From assembly GCA_951230915.1 (NCBI GenBank), contig OX579640.1:25192981-25256980 (forward strand): a stretch of 64,000 bases of DNA. The letters are read 5' to 3'. This stretch comes from Antitrichia curtipendula (Eukaryota; Streptophyta; Bryopsida; Hypnales; Leucodontaceae). The notes under the pieces were generated by a model, which worked only from the letters and a program-made list of their open reading frames with translations, ran no database searches and was not told the origin of the DNA. Below are positions 51,783-61,991 of the stretch, in pieces. A program made the position numbers and the translations under genes. Position 1 is the stretch's first letter, and each line of letters starts with the position of its first letter.

Positions 51783-53429
51783 GTGTCCATGCCGCAGCTT
51801 AGGAAGAATAGACCAGGGGCATCCACATCAACAGCAATTCCGGTTAAATTCCGGAAAGTCGTCCCGGTTCTCCCCGCAACAGAGGAGGAGAAGGAGATGC
51901 TTAGGATGGATCTCACCCGGATGGGATGTCAGGGTCTTCTAGACAAACCCTGGGGGTTTAAAGACGAGCGGATGGTGAAAGAGATCCAGAGGAAGTAGAC
52001 GAATCAGTTCGACAACATCCTGAGATGTGTTCCGGCTGAGTGGACGGAAGAGGTCTAGAAGGAGGTGTACAAGTTTCGGTTAGGAGGTCACGGGATGGCA
52101 AACCGGAAGGACGAGTACATCCGGGGCAAGTTCCGAGGAGCCATCAATCTCAAGGATGGATACACGGTGGAGGACTGCGTGGACAACCGGCACCGGAAGC
52201 TGCTGCAGTTCTTGATTCTGATCCTGCATCCAGAGAAGCCGACAAAGGTGACGATAACCCTCGGCAACACTATTTTCGGTGCTCTAAGCGGAGACCGGAA
52301 GGCGGACTGGGCCCGGATTATGTTTGATCTAGTGGCCCAATTCACAACAAGGGTCGGAAGAAGTAGGCTGACATCGGTTTGTCCCTACTTCTTCCACCTT
52401 TACGAGCATCACCAACTCCTGTTGGACTCGAAAGAGAAAGAGTGGAAGGCTCAGGAAAATCTCCTGAAGTACGGAGAGTCGGAATCGGATGACGAGGAAG
52501 AAGAAACCGGATCTGAGACCGAGGAAGAAGAGGAAGAAGAAGAAGAAACGGAGAGGCTGCCCAAGCGGCATAAGACAACATCTCCGACTGGAAGAGGATC
52601 ACCAATTGGAGACAAGACCGGTAAGGAGAAGACACCGGAAGCAGAGAAGGCAGGCACCTCAAAGAAGAAACCTGCAGATCCGTTCGAGAAATTGGTCAAG
52701 ATCCTCTACGACATCCACGCAGATTGGGAGGCAAAAAGGAGGATCCTCTCGAGGATCGGAATGATGGTACACGCGGCACCGGACGGCGAGTTGCCGAGGA
52801 AGGTGGCGGATTGCATCATGAATCCGGCCGAGATCCGGAAACAGGAAGCCGAGATCCGTCGACTTCAGGAAAAAGTCGACATGCTAAAGGCAGAAGCTGC
52901 AACCTTCAAAGAAGACATGGCCGCCACCCGGATGATGGCGGACGAAACACAAAAGGTCACGGAAGCGGTGAAGGCAACTTTCGTTGAGACCGGAAGCGCG
53001 GCAGTCAAGGCCAGGCTCTTCGACGAGAAGGTCTTAGAGGATAAGAAACTATCCAATTCCCGGATAATTCGGATCTTGACAGACTTCTCCGAGCAGGTGG
53101 AGAAGACGTTGGTCCAAGCACAAGGGGCGGCAAACTGAATGGAGGAATGCGCGCAGAGGCTGACTGGATCAATGAGGATCCATCTGTTGGACATCTCCAT
53201 GCCGGAGTCATTTCCGGAAGTGTCGGAGCTGAGAGAGGGAAAGGATCAGACTCTGCAGTCAAAGAAGAGTCAGCCTTCCCAGACCGCGCCCATCAACTTG
53301 GATTCGTCACCCGGTTCCGATTTGCCCAATCCTATAGCCGGGGAGCGGAACAGGAATTTGGGAGATGTCTTTGAGCAATTGGAGGCGGAGCCCAAGAGTC
53401 CTTCGTTGGGGCGCGGAATTGCGATGTAA
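51783..53429 (+). pseudogene. Retroelement gag-like / 'putative plant transposon protein' ORF with three stops
   Basis: A single frame of 549 codons from ATG 51783 to TAA 53429, broken only by TAG 51996-51998, TAG 52056-52058 and TGA 53136-53138; sense continues in the same frame after each. Residues about 95-200 (LLQFLILILHPEKPTKVTIT, then ALSGDRKADWARIMFDLVAQ, then LTSVCPYFFHLYEHHQLLL) follow the pattern of the domain called 'putative plant transposon protein' in plant retroelements. An acidic Glu/Ser tract, a basic Ser/Pro/Lys stretch (nuclear-signal-like) and a coiled coil (IRKQEAEIRRLQEKVDMLKA) follow. There is no zinc knuckle, protease, reverse transcriptase or integrase downstream, so the element is non-autonomous. 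GC content is clearly higher than in the flanks. It could alternatively be a captured host gene. Confidence 0.6.
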
Positions 53430-54359
53430 AGTAACTTAGTTTTTTGTAGGATAGGACAGGAGCGGATTTGGAATTGTAATCCGATCCAGTAGTGTTAGGA
53501 CGGACCGGAAGTAAGGATCCGAAAAAAGGTTGACTTTTACGGGCACTTTTTGCCTTTTGTATTTTTGAAAGTTTACAAAGTGTATATAAATCAGTCCCTA
53601 TGCTGGGGACTGGGAGTCTTTCCTCTGCATTTTTTTGTGTTCTCTATGTGCTTTCTTGTTGTACGTTCTCCCAAGTTTGGCAGGGTTGTACGTGAGGGAG
53701 TTCGAAAGGCGCGAGCGGACGTGTTGGGAATTTCTCCCCTTGGTGTGTTTTCTTTTGATTAGTGTATGTGAGCGGATAGGATAGAGTTGGGAGTGAACTT
53801 CAGTGCTTCAGCGCATCTAGAGTTTGAGATTCCGGGTGAGAAAGCCATTGTTAGGCTAGGCGGATAGGGAGGGATTCCTTAGTTGTGCTAGAACTCCTGG
53901 GTAGGAAATCCGGTCGAGTGTCCGATCTCTCGTGAGGTCTCACCATCTTAGTGATAAACGGAAGAACTTTAGTTGATGTTGGAATGAACGGGTGTACTTG
54001 TAACCGCCTTAGCTTCGCACGGATTAGGATTGCATCAAGGTCGTTGTAGTATTGGGAGGATCGTACGGGGGGTCTTTGCGTGACCTGCAAACCGGATGAT
54101 TATTTGGATTGTTGTGAAGGACCAAACCGGATCCGTATTAGTCTAGGAGAGGAGAGATTAGGAAAGTGGGTCTTCAGCCACTATAAGTCACGGAAGGTGT
54201 GCTGGGCCTACCACTCTCAAAAGCAAGCGGCAAACCCTCTGATGGTTAAATAGCGGTAAAACCAAACCGGATAGGAGTCAGGATACTTGTAAGTCTAGAG
54301 TGGATTAGTCTAGACGGATACCAAGATCGGAAGTAGTCTAGACAGATACCAGGATCCTT
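53430..54359 (+). other. Post-gag non-coding part of the retroelement
   Basis: No pol genes or other ORF can be supported. The bases are similar in composition to the gag region, and phrases such as 'ccggat' are frequent, suggesting the element continues. At 54290-54360 'tagtctagacggataccagg'-like phrases repeat before the 3' LTR-like block. Confidence 0.45.
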
Positions 54360-54660
54360 AAAAGTCAAAAGTTAGAATTAAATTTAGAGGTTAATTTTTA
54401 GAGTCAATTGAAAAGCAAAAAGTTAGAATAAAAGTTAAATTTTAGAGTTAATTTAGGAGTAAAAAATCGAGAGTAAAAGTCAAAACATAGAGTTAAAATT
54501 GGAATTAAAAATTAGAGGTAGCACTCGGGAGTAAAAATCTAGAGTTACATTTAGAGTTTGGAAATTAGAGTAAAAGTTGAACTTTAGGGTTAGTCTGTAG
54601 AAGTAAAACTTCCAAGTAAAGTGTCAAAATACAAAAGATAGTCTTAGAGGTTCATGGAAG
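54360..54660 (+). repeat. 3' LTR-like repeat of gag-only element
   Basis: Tandem 'gtaaaaattagag' and 'agttaaatttagag' phrases followed by 'aaaacttccaagtaaagtgt' and 'acaaaagatag' repeat the order seen at 50990-51200 (where it reads 'gaaacttccaagagaagtgt' and 'ccaaacgatag'). Direct orientation and flanking of the gag-like ORF support an LTR pair about 3.4 kb apart, though divergence is high and the borders are not defined. Confidence 0.45.
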
Positions 54661-54815
54661 GAACATAAGGGTTTCCCTTTCACGTAGTTAGGGACGTTAG
54701 AAATGACGCCAACTATCTAGTCAACCCTAGACATAGGATAGATAGTTAGAGAGTTAGGATTTACTATCACCCCTGGTCATTGAAGTTAGCTTGTTAGTTA
54801 TCTATGCATTTCTAG

Positions 54816-55193
54816 TTAGTTTCGCTGCCATCTATGCCACTTAGGAGACATTAGCAAAAAAGATCCATTGCTTGGAAGGCACAGTGGACCACGCTCACAA
54901 CATCCCCATATATTCAAAAGGTGGATAAAGGCATAGAACCTGGTCGGTGTTTGCTTGATTACCAAGGGTGCTTGGATAATCCAGCACCCATATATATCAA
55001 ATATGAATGGCTCCTCTGCCGTCCATTTGGTGAATGGCTTGAGGAACGGGGCGATGGCTGAGTAGTAGTATTTCTTCACCTCTGCCATTTTGAGGAGTTC
55101 CTGCAGAGATTGATAGATCTCGTTAGCAATCTTATTTAGGATTATCTTCGGTCCAAAGATATTTGTAGCATCTACATCGCATCTGTTTACCAT
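54816..55193 (-). CDS. Hypothetical 125-residue ORF
   Basis: An ATG-started frame reading a balanced, protein-like composition (for example IFGPKIILNKIANEIYQSLQ, then KPFTKWTAEEPFIFDIYGCW). No domain is recognised. It stands next to the 3' LTR-like block and 1.1 kb from MULE copy B and may be an exon of a lost gene or part of a transposable element. No splice partners could be found. Confidence 0.3.
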   Translation of the reverse strand: MVNRCDVDATNIFGPKIILNKIANEIYQSLQELLKMAEVKKYYYSAIAPFLKPFTKWTAEEPFIFDIYGCWIIQAPLVIKQTPTRFYAFIHLLNIWGCCERGPLCLPSNGSFLLMSPKWHRWQRN

Positions 55194-55636
55194 TGCTGTG
55201 TGAATTAGATTAGGAGTCCAGAGCTTTTGTTGCCTGGGAGTATCTTTGTGGCGAGGATAATCCTCTTTGTGTTTGTCGGCTCGAGGACGATGCTATTTTG
55301 CGTGCGTAGAGCGGTGAGCGGTGAGCGTAGGGTCGTGAACGTAGAGCACAAAAAGTTTGATAATTTATTGAAATAGGCAATTAGAAATGAAAGTTAAAAT
55401 TTTTTTTTAGGGTTTAGAATTCTTAAATTAGTATTAATGATAGACCTATGACCGTCGAATATTTTGCAGAATTTTTTGACATAAAAAGTGTAGGGTGGCC
55501 AAATATGTAATTTAAGGTCAAGGAAAGATGCAAGTTTCGAGATGAAGGATCTATAACCGTGGAATCTAGGGATACAAATGATTAAAAGATATAATTTATG
55601 TGGTTGTGAATGTAAGCGCCATGGAAACAAGAAACG

Positions 55637-56060
55637 GTGGATATTGTGAGGGACGAAAGAGATTTCTTTGCAAGAGAGGTGTTCAAGAGAGTTCTAGAGA
55701 GGGAAAGAGGCAATAAGAGAGTTCAAGAGAGGGACAATTGGTACGGAGGATTTACAGAATTTGAGAGATGGGGGCCCAAGGTTAGATCAAAGAGGGTAAA
55801 GGCATCATATAGGAAAAGCAAACAAAATAAACGAGGATTATGTAGACATTTTCTTTGGAGGCAGAAAATTGGAAGTGGAGAAGTTAAGGGTTAATTGGAA
55901 GAACAATTAAGGAGTGGGTTTAGGGTGGGAGTAAGAGACGGATATTGAGGCCAGAAGAAGGATGTTGTTCAATTTAGGATAAATTCTGCAAACGATAAGG
56001 AATGTTGGTTTGAGGTTTTCAGATCTGTTGGAGGGAGACATACTTGGGTTTAGGTTTGGG
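55637..56060 (+). pseudogene. Degenerate ORF of unknown origin
   Basis: A frame rich in Arg, Lys and Glu (DERDFFAREVFKRVLERERG) stops at TAA 55892-55894 and then continues in the same frame across further stops with protein-like sense (KDVVQFRINSANDKECWFEV then FRSVGGRHTWV) to about 56040. Probably a dead transposon or gene fragment. No family is recognised. Confidence 0.35.
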
Positions 56061-56291
56061 GTAGAGAATAGGAAGGAGTCGGGAACTAAGGGTTGGGGTG
56101 AGTTAGTGGCGAATGAACAAAAATTGAGCCATGCAAACAAAAATTGGGCAGATGATTTAGGGCAACAACATGACCATGTACAAGCTTCGGTGGTGGCCCT
56201 TTTAGTCTCACCATCGTTTTTGTATTAGTGGAAAATAAGGTCTTAATAGTATGGACAATAATTACGCTCCATAATGCTTTAGGAGTAGAAT

Positions 56292-59200
56292 CTAAAGAAC
56301 TCTTTTAATCTCATTCCAGCTAAAACTAGGAGCGTGAATGAAGATATCAACCTCCGGATCTAAGCTACAGACTACGTTGAAGATGAAGTAGATGTGCTTA
56401 CAATACGTCCATGCATCGTGCTTGCCGAGTGACTTGTCAAACATATCCTTGAAAGATTGGCAGTCATAGTTTGGGAACTGGCCAATTGTCAACAAGTACT
56501 TAGAAACCTTAGATATGCTTCTAGACTCAAAAGTCACAATGCAGCCTAAAGCTGGAGGAGGTACCATCAGAATTGAGCAAATCTTTCCAACAACTGATAG
56601 AGCAGAGGTGCAGCTATTATGATTTTTGGTAGTCGGAGCAGAAGGATTTCTTCTAATATTCTTACCATACCTCTTTGTGGGGTGATCCGCAGGATTAGGG
56701 GGTGGAGGATAATCGTCCAGATTCACGGATATTCTATCATTGAAGAGCTGTCTTGGAGACAATTGGACGCACTCAGCAAGAGAGAATCCGGCGTTTTCTA
56801 GAGAGAGAATCTCTTTCCTGCTTAAGTTTGTGCCCATAATAACAGGCCAAACATCTGGGATAAGCGGTTTGGAAACCACCCATTTTCGACTAGTGCCCTC
56901 CACGCAGCGATGGATGTCATCATTGCAGAAGAAAAAACGCATTCTCTCCAATCTGGTCTTCTTATAATTATTCATAAGACCAGTATAAGTAGGGGCAGCT
57001 GTACTGCGATTGTCTGGTACAATCCTGGCCACGCACTTCTTCCTTGTCTTGACCTGCAGCGCAAAACAAGCTTTAGCAGATGTCTTTGGCAGCCTTGCAA
57101 TATGCCAGTGGTGTTCATCGCAAGCAATTTTCTGAACGAATTTGACGTGGTGCACCCTAGTGGAAGTTGTAGGTGTCTTGGAAGGAAGATCTTCCGATTC
57201 TTCTGGTACATGATCAGGTTCGGATGACGAATCTTTTGCAGTGAGGTCAACTATCTTTGGATCAATTTGACGAGCCCTGACACGTGGGCAAGATATGCTC
57301 ATCTTGTTTGGACGGTGCGAATCAAATTCTGAACTTGGTGGAAGATCTGCTTTCCGTTTTGTGAAAACAAACACTTCTTCACCCTCGAGGTGAGGTTGGC
57401 GTGTACAAAAGTTGTCAGCACCTGGCATGTGGGCGAAGGCGGCGTGAAGGACCTTAGCATTTCCAGAGCGTTGAGCGGTGCGATGTGCAATACGCAATCG
57501 GAGTTCTTCCTTACCAGGACCTGTCCTCGCTTTCTCACCTTTGAGGAACTGGTAGTAGGCTACAACCTGCATAAACGCCCGGACCAGGTTGTCCACGGCG
57601 GCAACATACAAGTCATTCCCCTTTTTGCCAAATTGCTGCAGCCACTTGTTGTGAACAGACTCCGTCAAATTACAAGATGGCATCTCAGCCAATTCAACTT
57701 CCGAAAGATCCTGTGAGGCAACATCTAAAGTTAGATGTTTGAATGAATAGTCAAAGAAGAAGGATTAAATTAGGGCTGAAATAGCAGCTTTAACAGGCAT
57801 CCACGGGGGAGAGAGCACCAATATTAGCTCTCTTCCATCATTGGCTTTAGATAGGGTTAGGGTGTTTAGGAGAGGTGCCGCTGATATCGGCTGTACATGA
57901 AAAGCAAGGCCAATATCGGCACCGTACTACTAGACAGGCAAAATCAATAATTTTGAACAACCAATAAGCGCTGCCAATATTGGCTGTGGTTTAGAAAATA
58001 GAACTTCTAATTGTTGTAATGTGATTATAGAACTTACCAGCTCCATGAACCTGCCCCATTGACGGTATCTGAAGTGCCAGAAAGCTAGCCATAGGTCCAA
58101 TCTTGGTAGCGCCTCTTCAGTGATTGCTCCAGAAGATAACCACCATGCCCGAATTGCTAAGTATTTGCTTTGTGCCTCTTCTAAGGAGGTGGAATTTTTG
58201 TATTGTTTGCAAAGTCGTCGATGTTGCTCCTGAAGGTCTGCCCTGATATCCGCCTTGGTGTGTTTTTCTAAGGATTGCGACCAGTGAAATAGGCAAGTTC
58301 GCTCCCGATTTATCATAGGCACAGATGGATCGCCACTCCCATAGATGATACGCACTGCATTCCAATTTGCTTGGGTGCTGTCGGCCATAAATCCTTTAAA
58401 ATTTGGATTGGAAATATCATGCCTGCTGGAAACCGCATTCAAATTTTTCCAGAATACTTGTTGTGCTGCTACATCCTCAGATTGCATATCACAAACAGCG
58501 ATAGTCATGATACGGCAGTAAGTAGAATCGTATATGTGGCAAGCCATAGTGGTCCAAGACTTGACGCGTTTGACATGGTCAAACATCATCCAAACATCCT
58601 CCAAGTCTCCACCTGGTTGCATGCGCTTAACCAAGTCTACTCCGCTCCCGGGTCCCACCTCCGCCATCTTTAAAATGAAGACTTTGTCAGACTCAGCACC
58701 TTGTCTAGGGAAACGGTTTTCTTGGACAAAGGCCTACGTATTGGAGCCCCGCAACCTAGTGATGCTGTCCATTACCCCAAAATGTCGCAGATATCGGAAT
58801 ATGGTAACCTCATTACGAATACTGGGTGATGACATCTGCTTGACCTTGTCCAAAATAGGAAGAAATTCGTCCACTGCCAAGATCTTCTGGGGATTATCTT
58901 CTGCGCATAAAAGCAATTCGCCGAGGTACTCCTTATTCGCCTCAAGGACAATAGCAAAATTAGTCGCCAACGGAGTCCGTTCTACCTGCTCACCAATAAG
59001 AGATCAGAGTTTTGCAGATGAATCTCTATAATTTCCCTTCTTCACTGGATGGCTATGGATTCTGAGATGCACACAAGCTCGGGTCATCAAATTAGAGCCA
59101 TGTACGTAGTAGATTCTACACGGGCAATTTCCAATGCATGTCGGCGAAACTTGACAAATTGAGCACACAACTGTAGAATGCAATGGAGGATCAGAGTGTG

Positions 59201-60149
59201 GAACAAAGGGGGACGAGGTGGTACCATTCCACTCAGTCTCATTCAACGGTGACAGTCGGTGTCGTCGGTCTAAATATTCGCATGAATTGTTTGTGCATCG
59301 GAGGTGCCCCAAACAAGCCGAAGTTCGGAAAGTAAGGTGAGAGTCAGACTGGATGTGCGTCGTCACTGTTCGGGTCCATGCATGTCCGTCATCTTTCTTA
59401 TCCATTCCATGCAACTGCCCAGCCTTGTTTGATGATGGGTACTTTTCCATAGGTGGAAGTTCAAATATGACATCCCCGTCAAATTCCGGAGGCAAAAAAT
59501 CTACCTTCTTTATCAGAATGGAAGTGTAATCTAATTTACTGAGTACTGACTTTGCACCTCGACAAGAGCTCAAATTGCGGAGGCACTGCACAATACTATC
59601 AACAGGGCAGAGTGGGGGTTTCACATGCACAGATTCTACACGATGTAAAATGGGGGCATTATGAACAACATGTGTAGGTTCTAATTTGGGGCGACAAATA
59701 GCAGGTTTGGGTAGAATACACTCACTATCCGAATCGTCACTAAGAATTAGAACAGAGATCTCCGGGGGCTTTAGTTTGACCTTCTGGAGCAAAGGGGTGA
59801 CATCAGTAGCTGTGGTAGAACAACCAGGAGTTAAAGTGTTGGAACCAGTAACCAGTGGAACGTCCTTCATTCCATACACTCGATAATTTCCAAGCATCAA
59901 CAACCAAACCTGACCATCAGCACGAGTAGTTGACAACTGAGCAACAGTATGTGATACCATGTTAGAGATTGGATCAACAACATCCATGTCCAGATGCAAA
60001 CTCCCCTCAAGAATATTGAACCGTGAAGCTAAACGGCTACTACTAACTACCGAGTAACCCTCTTCCCCCACAATGAAAGAAATCGGGATAGTGTGCCCCT
60101 CTCCCTTGATGAAAACACTGACTGAGCCGCCATCATGCAAGGTAGCCAT
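56292..60149 (-). pseudogene. GCM-like zinc finger/MULE transposase/SWIM gene, copy B, two stops
   Basis: Exons 60149-58038 and 57710-56292 with a GT..AG intron. The start ATG at 60149 begins MATLHDGGSVSVFIKGEG. Exon 1 carries TGA 59006-59004 and TAG 58736-58734 (Trp in copy A); without these the frame is continuous. Domains: an N-terminal region of unknown role; GCM/WRKY-like zinc finger (ACLGHLRCTNNSCEYL, VVCSICQVSPTC, HLRIHSHPVK); MULE core (YDSTYCRIMTIAVCD with the first Asp, GFMADSTQANWNAVR with the second Asp, ERTCLFHW with Cys/His); exon 2 begins MPSCNLTESVHNKWLQ, a MULE/FAR1-type landmark, and ends with a SWIM-like finger (FPNYDCQSF...WTYCKHIYF). Fusion of WRKY-GCM1 fingers with MULE transposases is established for eukaryotes. 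It is a nearly full-length relative of copy A in inverse orientation. Two stops suggest it is inactive. Confidence 0.75.
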
Positions 60150-61734
60150 CGAAACAGTTGAGAAGATAGATAAAGCGATTTCAAGGGTAAAGAGGAAGTG
60201 GGTAGGAGTGGAGAGGCACTTATAACTTTAGAAACTCATTGCTATTTGAGATGATGTAATTGATTGAAATATGGTACAACAGGTAATCAGTTAATAGGGT
60301 GGATTGAGATCTGGTACAGGAGTCGAGTTTAAAAGAGCAGAGCGGCCGTAATGGGTAATAAAATAGTAACCACTTTGACAGATTATAATTAGGTGCTAGT
60401 CTCTAGAATAGAGTGGAGGCCGATGAGTTAGCCGTTGTTTGTTCAAAATTATTCTTTTTATATTAGAACATGGATTGATGATTGACGTGTCTATCCAAGC
60501 GGCTAACGTACAAGATTCAAAGTGAATATCGGGAGACAGAGTATCCAAAAGTACAGAGATAAAATCGGTTTCAATTAAAACAATGGCGGCAATGCATATT
60601 TAAATTGAGGTTGTTAGTCTAAATGAAATCTTCAATTATTTGGTTAAACATTAATATAATGAGATCATGTCAGAACTGACGGAGGATTTGGATGGAATTA
60701 ATACTTAGCACCAAGGCGCTTACCTAATTGTGGAATGATGAAATTTAATATCCTAGAATAGAACATATATAGATGAAGGTAACGGGGCGCCTGTTTGTAG
60801 AGATTGGCTAGGAATCACATAGTAGAAGTATGCCAAAAGGAAAGAAAAAAGCTCTTTACTTTACGAATCCAAAGCAATTGAAGAGGTCGAGGCAGATGAG
60901 GAAGTTGAGATCCAACACAAGGAGATTAGACGCAGGAGAGACGGCCAAAGTATTGCAGTTCCCAGATATTGATTGTGTGGATAAACAAATGCAGGAGGAT
61001 AATTCTACAGCCTTCAAGGAATAGCTGAAAGCGCCATGGTTCGAGGGCATCCAAATTCTTCAAGCCCAAGGGCGTGAGAGAGCGGGAGTAACAATGGTAG
61101 ACGCGACAACGCTGACGATGGGGGGCCAAATGAAGACGTGACCCCTACAGCAGGTATTTGGATAGCTTGAGGAGGTATCATTAGAGTATTTTTTTGAGGT
61201 GCCGTTCATATTTGTGAGGTCGAGACTTGTGTCTTTACTACAATTCAGAAACTGCGTTTTGGTGGGTCTCCGCCAATCGTGGGCCCTAATCGTGAATAAT
61301 GAAATGCTTTCAAGGTGTTGAAGTGACATTGTGGGCAATTGTTTGTTTTTGTTTTCCTTTGAGGTGTTGATGTGAGATAGTGAGTATCGAGAGTGCATAT
61401 TGAGTGTGTTTGGGCGGTAGGTGGATTTATCTTGTCATATTCACATTTCAGAAATTTTGCACTTGTATGAGCTGCGTGAGATAGCTTGGGGCGTCGCGAT
61501 TTTGTTGAACCGCACGGTCGACCATTTGACTGAAATTTTTTTGTGTGCGCAGGAGGCGAGCCTTTGGACCGGAGCAGACACAAGGAAGGATCTGCGGAAA
61601 CAGCAAGAGCAATAGCAAGTACATTGTAACAGACCTTTTAGAGTAGTTGATGATTGATTGTGTTTTGCGTAGCGGAAATTAGGGTTTTGTTTCGGATTAA
61701 TTTCGGATAAAAACAAGATTTGGGTGGTTTTAGG
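60150..61734. other. Intergenic between MULE copy B and the second ParB-family gene
   Basis: No gene supported. Small frames at 60830-61024 (basic, starts MPKGKKKALYFTNPKQLKRS) and 61421-61615 cannot be tied to any family. The 3' part may contain the promoter and 5' untranslated region of the gene starting near 61992. No terminal inverted repeat of the MULE was recognised here. Confidence 0.45.
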
Positions 61735-61776
61735 CCTTCCAAAAGCAACACCGACGTCGGCGTTGCTTTTGGAAGG
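61735..61776. repeat. 42-bp near-perfect palindrome
   Basis: Begins CCTTCCAAAAGCAAC and ends with its reverse complement GTTGCTTTTGGAAGG around a centre CGACGTCG. Only one base pair of the palindrome fails. Its right half overlaps the left arm of the larger hairpin, and its left half repeats the arm end, so CTTCCAAAAGC-type sequence occurs three times. Confidence 0.85.
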
Positions 61777-61944
61777 CGACAATTGCTGGAGAAAGTGACC
61801 TTGAAGGCTGAAGCCGACATCGGCCATGGTTTTCGAGGGTTGCAGTCTGCTCGTCGTGGAGACTGCAACCCTCGAAAACCATGGCCGATGTCGGCTTCAG
61901 CCTTCGAGGTCACTTTCTCCAGCAATTGTCGCCTTCCAAAAGCA
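61764..61944. repeat. Long hairpin: 84-bp arms, 13-bp loop
   Basis: Positions 61764-61847 and 61861-61944 are reverse complements with one difference (a pair that would be G-U in one RNA orientation), around a 13-base loop 61848-61860. A transcript through it would fold into a nearly perfect 84-bp stem. It sits just upstream of the first exon of the second ParB-family gene, in its likely 5' region. The near identity implies a recent origin or conversion. It could be a foldback transposon, or a young hairpin-RNA/MIRNA-like locus. Confidence 0.9.
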
Positions 61945-61991
61945 GATTTTTTTGGGAATGTTTTAACCTAACTTTCAGCATCTGGTTTAGG

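Noticed and set aside
52489..52764. Lys/Arg-rich frames overlapping the gag-like ORF
   Set aside because: Out-of-frame shadows of the acidic Glu-rich stretch. The frame from 51783 has the domain sense.
61720..61971. Plus and minus frames sharing repeated peptides across the hairpin
   Set aside because: The repeated peptides follow from the inverted repeat itself, and nothing else supports coding.
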